From assembly GCA_041642315.1 (NCBI GenBank), contig JBEPWQ010000154.1, positions 1 to 8,523 on the forward strand: a stretch of DNA of 8,523 bases, read 5' to 3'. Position 1 is the stretch's first letter, and every line of letters starts with the position of its first letter. The notes under the pieces are model-generated. The model did no database searches and had not been told where the DNA came from. It saw nothing but the letters and a program-made list of their open reading frames with translations. Shown here piece by piece: positions 6,805 through 8,523 of the stretch. The translations under genes were made by a program, and so were the position numbers. The stretch comes from JAABSQ01 sp041642315 (GTDB lineage: Bacteria; Desulfobacterota; Desulfobacteria; Desulfobacterales; Desulfococcaceae).

Positions 6805-6821
6805 AGCAACAGGAATGCCAA
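6805..6821 (-). promoter_or_regulatory. Sigma-54 (RpoN) -24/-12 promoter of the nif operon
   Basis: The minus strand reads TTGGCAT-TCCTG-TTGCT, matching the RpoN consensus YTGGCAC-N5-TTGCW with the invariant GG and GC and exact spacing; only the C of GCAC is T. The start of transcription should fall near 6794, giving a leader of about 100 nt before nifH. Sigma-54 promoters need an ATPase activator bound upstream, so expression of nifH through nifN is expected to depend on a NifA- or NtrC-type protein. Confidence 0.85.
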
Positions 6822-6853
6822 CAGAGAAAATTCAGAATTTTATTTACCAACCA

Positions 6854-6897
6854 ATTGTATTTGTTGATTGATTTTTCATACAATCAAAGAAAAATCA
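6854..6897. repeat. Cluster of three overlapping inverted repeats in the enhancer position
   Basis: Three perfect inverted repeats overlap: ATTGTAT-N17-ATACAAT (6854-6884), TTGATTG-N10-CAATCAA (6864-6887) and TGATTTTTC-N11-GAAAAATCA (6869-6897). They lie about 60 to 103 bp upstream of the predicted sigma-54 start, where enhancer-binding activators usually sit. None is the NifA motif TGT-N10-ACA. AT-rich DNA produces chance palindromes more often, so a binding role is inferred from arm length, overlap and position together. Confidence 0.4.
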
Positions 6898-6912
6898 TAA
6901 TTACAATTTCGT

Positions 6913-6939
6913 ATTATATTCCAGGAATGTATTCATCAA
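6913..6939 (-). promoter_or_regulatory. Possible sigma-70-type promoter upstream of the sigma-54 promoter
   Basis: The minus strand has a perfect TATAAT (6913-6918), with TTGATG (6934-6939) 15 bp upstream, two less than ideal. A small palindrome ATTCC-A-GGAAT (6918-6928) lies between the boxes. In DNA this AT-rich such a match can arise by chance, so this is a weak call. Confidence 0.2.
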
Positions 6940-6984
6940 AATAATTAATTACATTTCTGTGTTTAAATATGCGATTTATATTAT

Positions 6985-7020
6985 TATCGAATTGAATGAC
7001 ACGAATAAATTCGTTCGATA
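6985..7020. repeat. Nested palindromes in AT-rich spacer
   Basis: ACGAAT-AA-ATTCGT (7001-7014) is a perfect palindrome with a two-base centre. Around it lies a second perfect pair, TATCGAA (6985-6991) and TTCGATA (7014-7020), and CGAATT/AATTCG pair as well. The result is several TTCG/CGAA half-sites about 200 bp upstream of the nifH start of transcription. It could be an operator; no known regulator is assigned. Confidence 0.35.
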
Positions 7021-7053
7021 TTCCATTCCATAAGGATGGATAAAGAGATGGAA
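7021..7053. repeat. Nested inverted repeat with TCCAT/ATGGA arms
   Basis: TTCCAT (7021-7026) pairs with ATGGAA (7048-7053). Inside it, TCCAT (7027-7031) pairs with ATGGA (7036-7040) around AAGG, leaving a seven-base bulge on one side. The function is unknown. Confidence 0.3.
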
Positions 7054-7155
7054 ATATTTGCGGAACGGGTTCAGAATGGAAAAACAGGAAAAAGAGGTGT
7101 CATAGAAAGAAGGGGGGAGAGGACATCGCCGGGATAGTCACGGGTGGATTCCAAT

Positions 7156-7193
7156 CATCCATGGGCTCGGCCCAGCCCTGAAATGCATGGATG
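7156..7193 (-). terminator. Stem-loop downstream of the AICAR formyltransferase gene, possible terminator
   Basis: An 8-bp perfect pair, CATCCATG (7156-7163) with CATGGATG (7186-7193), encloses a GC-rich hairpin of GGGCT and AGCCC arms (7063 not involved; arms at 7163-7167 and 7074-free region 7174-7178), with a seven-base bulge on one side. It begins about 33 bases past the stop codon, a fitting place for termination between the purine gene and the nif operon. No U tract follows, so if it terminates it probably does so poorly or with Rho. Confidence 0.3.
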
Positions 7194-7225
7194 CGAAATC
7201 CCCCCGGTCTGGGATTGATGGATAT

Positions 7226-8479
7226 TCAGTGTTTGAAACTCCGCTGGCCCGTATAGACCATGGTGACGTCCGCCTCGTTGCAGGCCTCGATGGCCTGGTA
7301 GTCGTTGGCGGAACCGCCGGGCTGGATCACCGCCGAAATCCCTTCGCGGATGCCCACATCCACCCCGTCTCGAAAGGGAAAAAAAGCGTCGCTGACCATG
7401 GTCGAACCGATGAGCCCGCCCTTTTCTTCGGCCACCCGCTCGTCGATGGCCTTCTTTTTGTCCAGATCCGTGAGTTCATTGTAGGGGGTTCCGAACTCCT
7501 CGAAGCAGTACCGGTCGGCGAGCTTTCGGTAGGCCTTGTCCCGGGCGATTTCGGCGACCCCCACCCGATCCTGCTCACCGGTGCCGATCCCCACGGTGGC
7601 CCGGTCTTTTACATAGATCACCGAATTGGAGGTGATCCCCGCCTCCACCAGCCACCCGAAGAGCATGTCGGTGTATTCCGCCTCGGTAGGCTCCCGCTCG
7701 ATGCGGTAAGTCTTGCCGTGGTATTCGCACACGGCCGGTGTGAGGCCGGCTTTGGAGCGGGCCTCGGGTACAAAGGACCACTGAACGATCTGGCCCCCGT
7801 CGATGAGGCTTTTAAATTCCACAAACCGCTGTCCCACGAAGTCCTGAAGCCGTTCGATATTTTGAATTCGAATCACCCGCAGATTCTTCCGATGGGCCAG
7901 AATGTCCATGACCCCGAACTCGAACTCCGGGGCCACCACCACCTCGGCATACTGCTTGGAGATCGCCTTGGCCGTGGCTTGATCCACCGGCCGGTTGAGG
8001 GCGATGCACCCGCCGAAAGCCGCCACCCGGTCGGCCATATAGGCCCGGTCGTAGGCTTCGGATAGGTCTTTGCCCTGAGCCACGCCGCATGGGTTGTTGT
8101 GCTTGACGATGACCGCGGTGGGGGTATCCTGGAAATACCGAAGGATATTGAGGGCGTTGTCGGCATCGGTCAGGTTGGTCTTGCCCGGGTGTTTTCCCGA
8201 CTGGAGCAGCTTGATGTCCGAGGCCAGATATCGGCCCGGCTGAATGACCTCGGTCTCCCCCAGCACCAGGTTGCCGTTCACCAGCCGGTAGAGGGCCGCC
8301 TCCTGGCCGGGATTCTCCCCGTACCGGAGTCCTTTCTGGGCCTTTTCGATGGTCCAGGTCACCTTTTCATAGAAGAGGGTCTGTCGCTGGTCCTTTTCAT
8401 CCGCGAAGGTGATTTCCATGCGGGGGGGAAAATGGTCATCCACAATGGTTTTATACATTTTCTTGAGATCATCGGCCAT
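7226..8479 (-). CDS. Stand-alone AICAR formyltransferase (penultimate step of purine synthesis)
   Basis: Transfers the formyl group of 10-formyltetrahydrofolate to AICAR, giving FAICAR, in the cytoplasm. In most bacteria this activity is the C-terminal half of bifunctional PurH; here the 417-residue protein has no N-terminal IMP cyclohydrolase (MGS-like) domain. Signatures are LRYGENPGQEAALYR (51-65), VKHNNPCG (125-132), whose Lys126-His127 match the catalytic Lys-His of PurH, TGEQDRVGV (300-308), SDAFFPFRDG (363-372), IQPGGS (385-390) and a C-terminal TGQRSFKH. I choose ATG 8479, six bases after AAGGAG. An in-frame TTG at 8485 would directly abut that site and is rejected. A separate enzyme must close the ring to IMP, either a split cyclohydrolase or an unrelated one; none is identifiable here. 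It lies 533 bp upstream of nifH on the same strand and has no functional link to nitrogen fixation that I can see. Confidence 0.95.
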   Translation of the reverse strand: MADDLKKMYKTIVDDHFPPRMEITFADEKDQRQTLFYEKVTWTIEKAQKGLRYGENPGQEAALYRLVNGNLVLGETEVIQPGRYLASDIKLLQSGKHPGKTNLTDADNALNILRYFQDTPTAVIVKHNNPCGVAQGKDLSEAYDRAYMADRVAAFGGCIALNRPVDQATAKAISKQYAEVVVAPEFEFGVMDILAHRKNLRVIRIQNIERLQDFVGQRFVEFKSLIDGGQIVQWSFVPEARSKAGLTPAVCEYHGKTYRIEREPTEAEYTDMLFGWLVEAGITSNSVIYVKDRATVGIGTGEQDRVGVAEIARDKAYRKLADRYCFEEFGTPYNELTDLDKKKAIDERVAEEKGGLIGSTMVSDAFFPFRDGVDVGIREGISAVIQPGGSANDYQAIEACNEADVTMVYTGQRSFKH

Positions 8480-8481
8480 GG

Positions 8482-8523
8482 TCAACTCCTTTCATAGCAC
8501 TGTCGAATATCGGCGATGGTTTG
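8482..8523 (-). CDS. Possible C-terminal tail of an upstream gene
   Basis: One minus-strand frame reads 13 codons, QTIADIRQCYERS, then TGA at 8484-8482, two bases before the formyltransferase ATG. The formyltransferase ribosome site lies inside these last codons, which is common between tightly packed cistrons. A second frame closes earlier and the third stays open, so the choice is uncertain. A purine gene such as an IMP cyclohydrolase would be logical by context, but the tail is too short to identify. Confidence 0.3.
   Translation of the reverse strand, partial: QTIADIRQCYERS
8486..8491 (-). promoter_or_regulatory. Ribosome binding site of the AICAR formyltransferase gene
   Basis: AAGGAG six bases before ATG 8479. 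It decides the start, since the alternative TTG at 8485 begins with no spacing at all. Confidence 0.85.

Larger units (their letters stand above)
6693..7225. other. 533-bp AT-rich intergenic region with the nif control signals
   Basis: No credible gene lies here: the short reading frames have no ribosome site or family resemblance. From right to left it holds a bulged stem-loop after the formyltransferase stop (7156-7193), a pyrimidine-rich stretch on the minus strand (about 7081-7125), a nested hairpin (7021-7053), palindromes (6985-7020), a very AT-rich block (about 6830-7020) with inverted repeats, the sigma-54 promoter, and the structured nifH leader. The sharp drop in GC against the flanking coding DNA is typical of a heavily regulated promoter region. 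Confidence 0.8.

Noticed and set aside
6695..6883. A 62-codon minus-strand frame covering the sigma-54 promoter and nifH leader.
   Set aside because: It has low-complexity AT-driven composition, no ribosome site, overlaps the promoter and the nifH start, and resembles no protein.
6822..6960. An IHF bending site (WATCAA-N4-TTR) between enhancer and promoter.
   Set aside because: Several ATCAA cores occur on both strands, but none is followed by TTR at the right distance.
6822..7225. Canonical NifA upstream activator sequence TGT-N10-ACA.
   Set aside because: Every TGT in this stretch was checked for ACA ten bases later; none matches, and the closest ends in ATA.
8483..8485. TTG as start codon of the AICAR formyltransferase.
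   Set aside because: It would leave no spacing after the AAGGAG site; the ATG six bases further is properly placed.
1..8523. tRNA or rRNA genes, CRISPR arrays, insertion sequences or phage attachment sites.
   Set aside because: No cloverleaf-like sequence, no regularly spaced direct repeats, no transposase and no terminal inverted repeats were seen.

Overview
The window carries most of a molybdenum nitrogenase operon, all on the minus strand. The transcription order is nifH - nifI1 - nifI2 - nifD - nifK - nifE - nifN, and nifN runs off the left edge. Upstream of nifH, also on the minus strand, is a purine-synthesis gene for a stand-alone AICAR formyltransferase. The two are separated by a 533-bp AT-rich intergenic region holding the nif control signals. 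A 13-codon tail of a further upstream gene may reach the right edge.

The source is most likely a strictly anaerobic bacterium, and I favour a sulfate-reducing or related member of the Desulfobacterota. The reasons are the nifI1-nifI2 pair between nifH and nifD, a NifD with an insertion of about 50 residues, a short NifK without the N-terminal extension of the Azotobacter/Klebsiella type, GC-rich coding sequence with AAGGAG ribosome sites, and a sigma-54 promoter (which excludes an archaeon). The phylum is inference; the anaerobic nitrogenase type is well supported.

Layout, right to left (5' to 3' on the minus strand): 8482-8523, possible tail of an upstream cistron; 7226-8479, AICAR formyltransferase; 6693-7225, intergenic region with a textbook -24/-12 promoter (6805-6821), overlapping inverted repeats in the enhancer position (6854-6897), a folded 5' leader (6746-6791) and further palindromes; 5868-6692, nifH; 5494-5850, nifI1; 5111-5497, nifI2; 3420-5084, nifD; 1993-3372, nifK; 578-1951, nifE; 1-581, nifN (partial).

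The gene products form one system. NifH (Fe protein) delivers electrons to the NifDK MoFe protein. NifEN is the scaffold on which the FeMo-cofactor is matured before transfer to NifDK. NifI1 and NifI2 are PII-type sensors that, in studied archaea, switch NifDK off when fixed nitrogen is available. nifI1/nifI2 and nifE/nifN each share an ATGA stop-start overlap, which fits equimolar coupled synthesis. Hairpins lie between nifD and nifK and between nifK and nifE, where transcript levels are expected to step down.

I do not see a wholly new system: the genes are an anaerobic-type nif operon. The least explained part is the regulatory DNA and RNA. The sigma-54 promoter has no canonical NifA site (TGT-N10-ACA) upstream. 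It has instead a cluster of other inverted repeats, a transcript that would begin with a strong stem-loop, and intercistronic hairpins.
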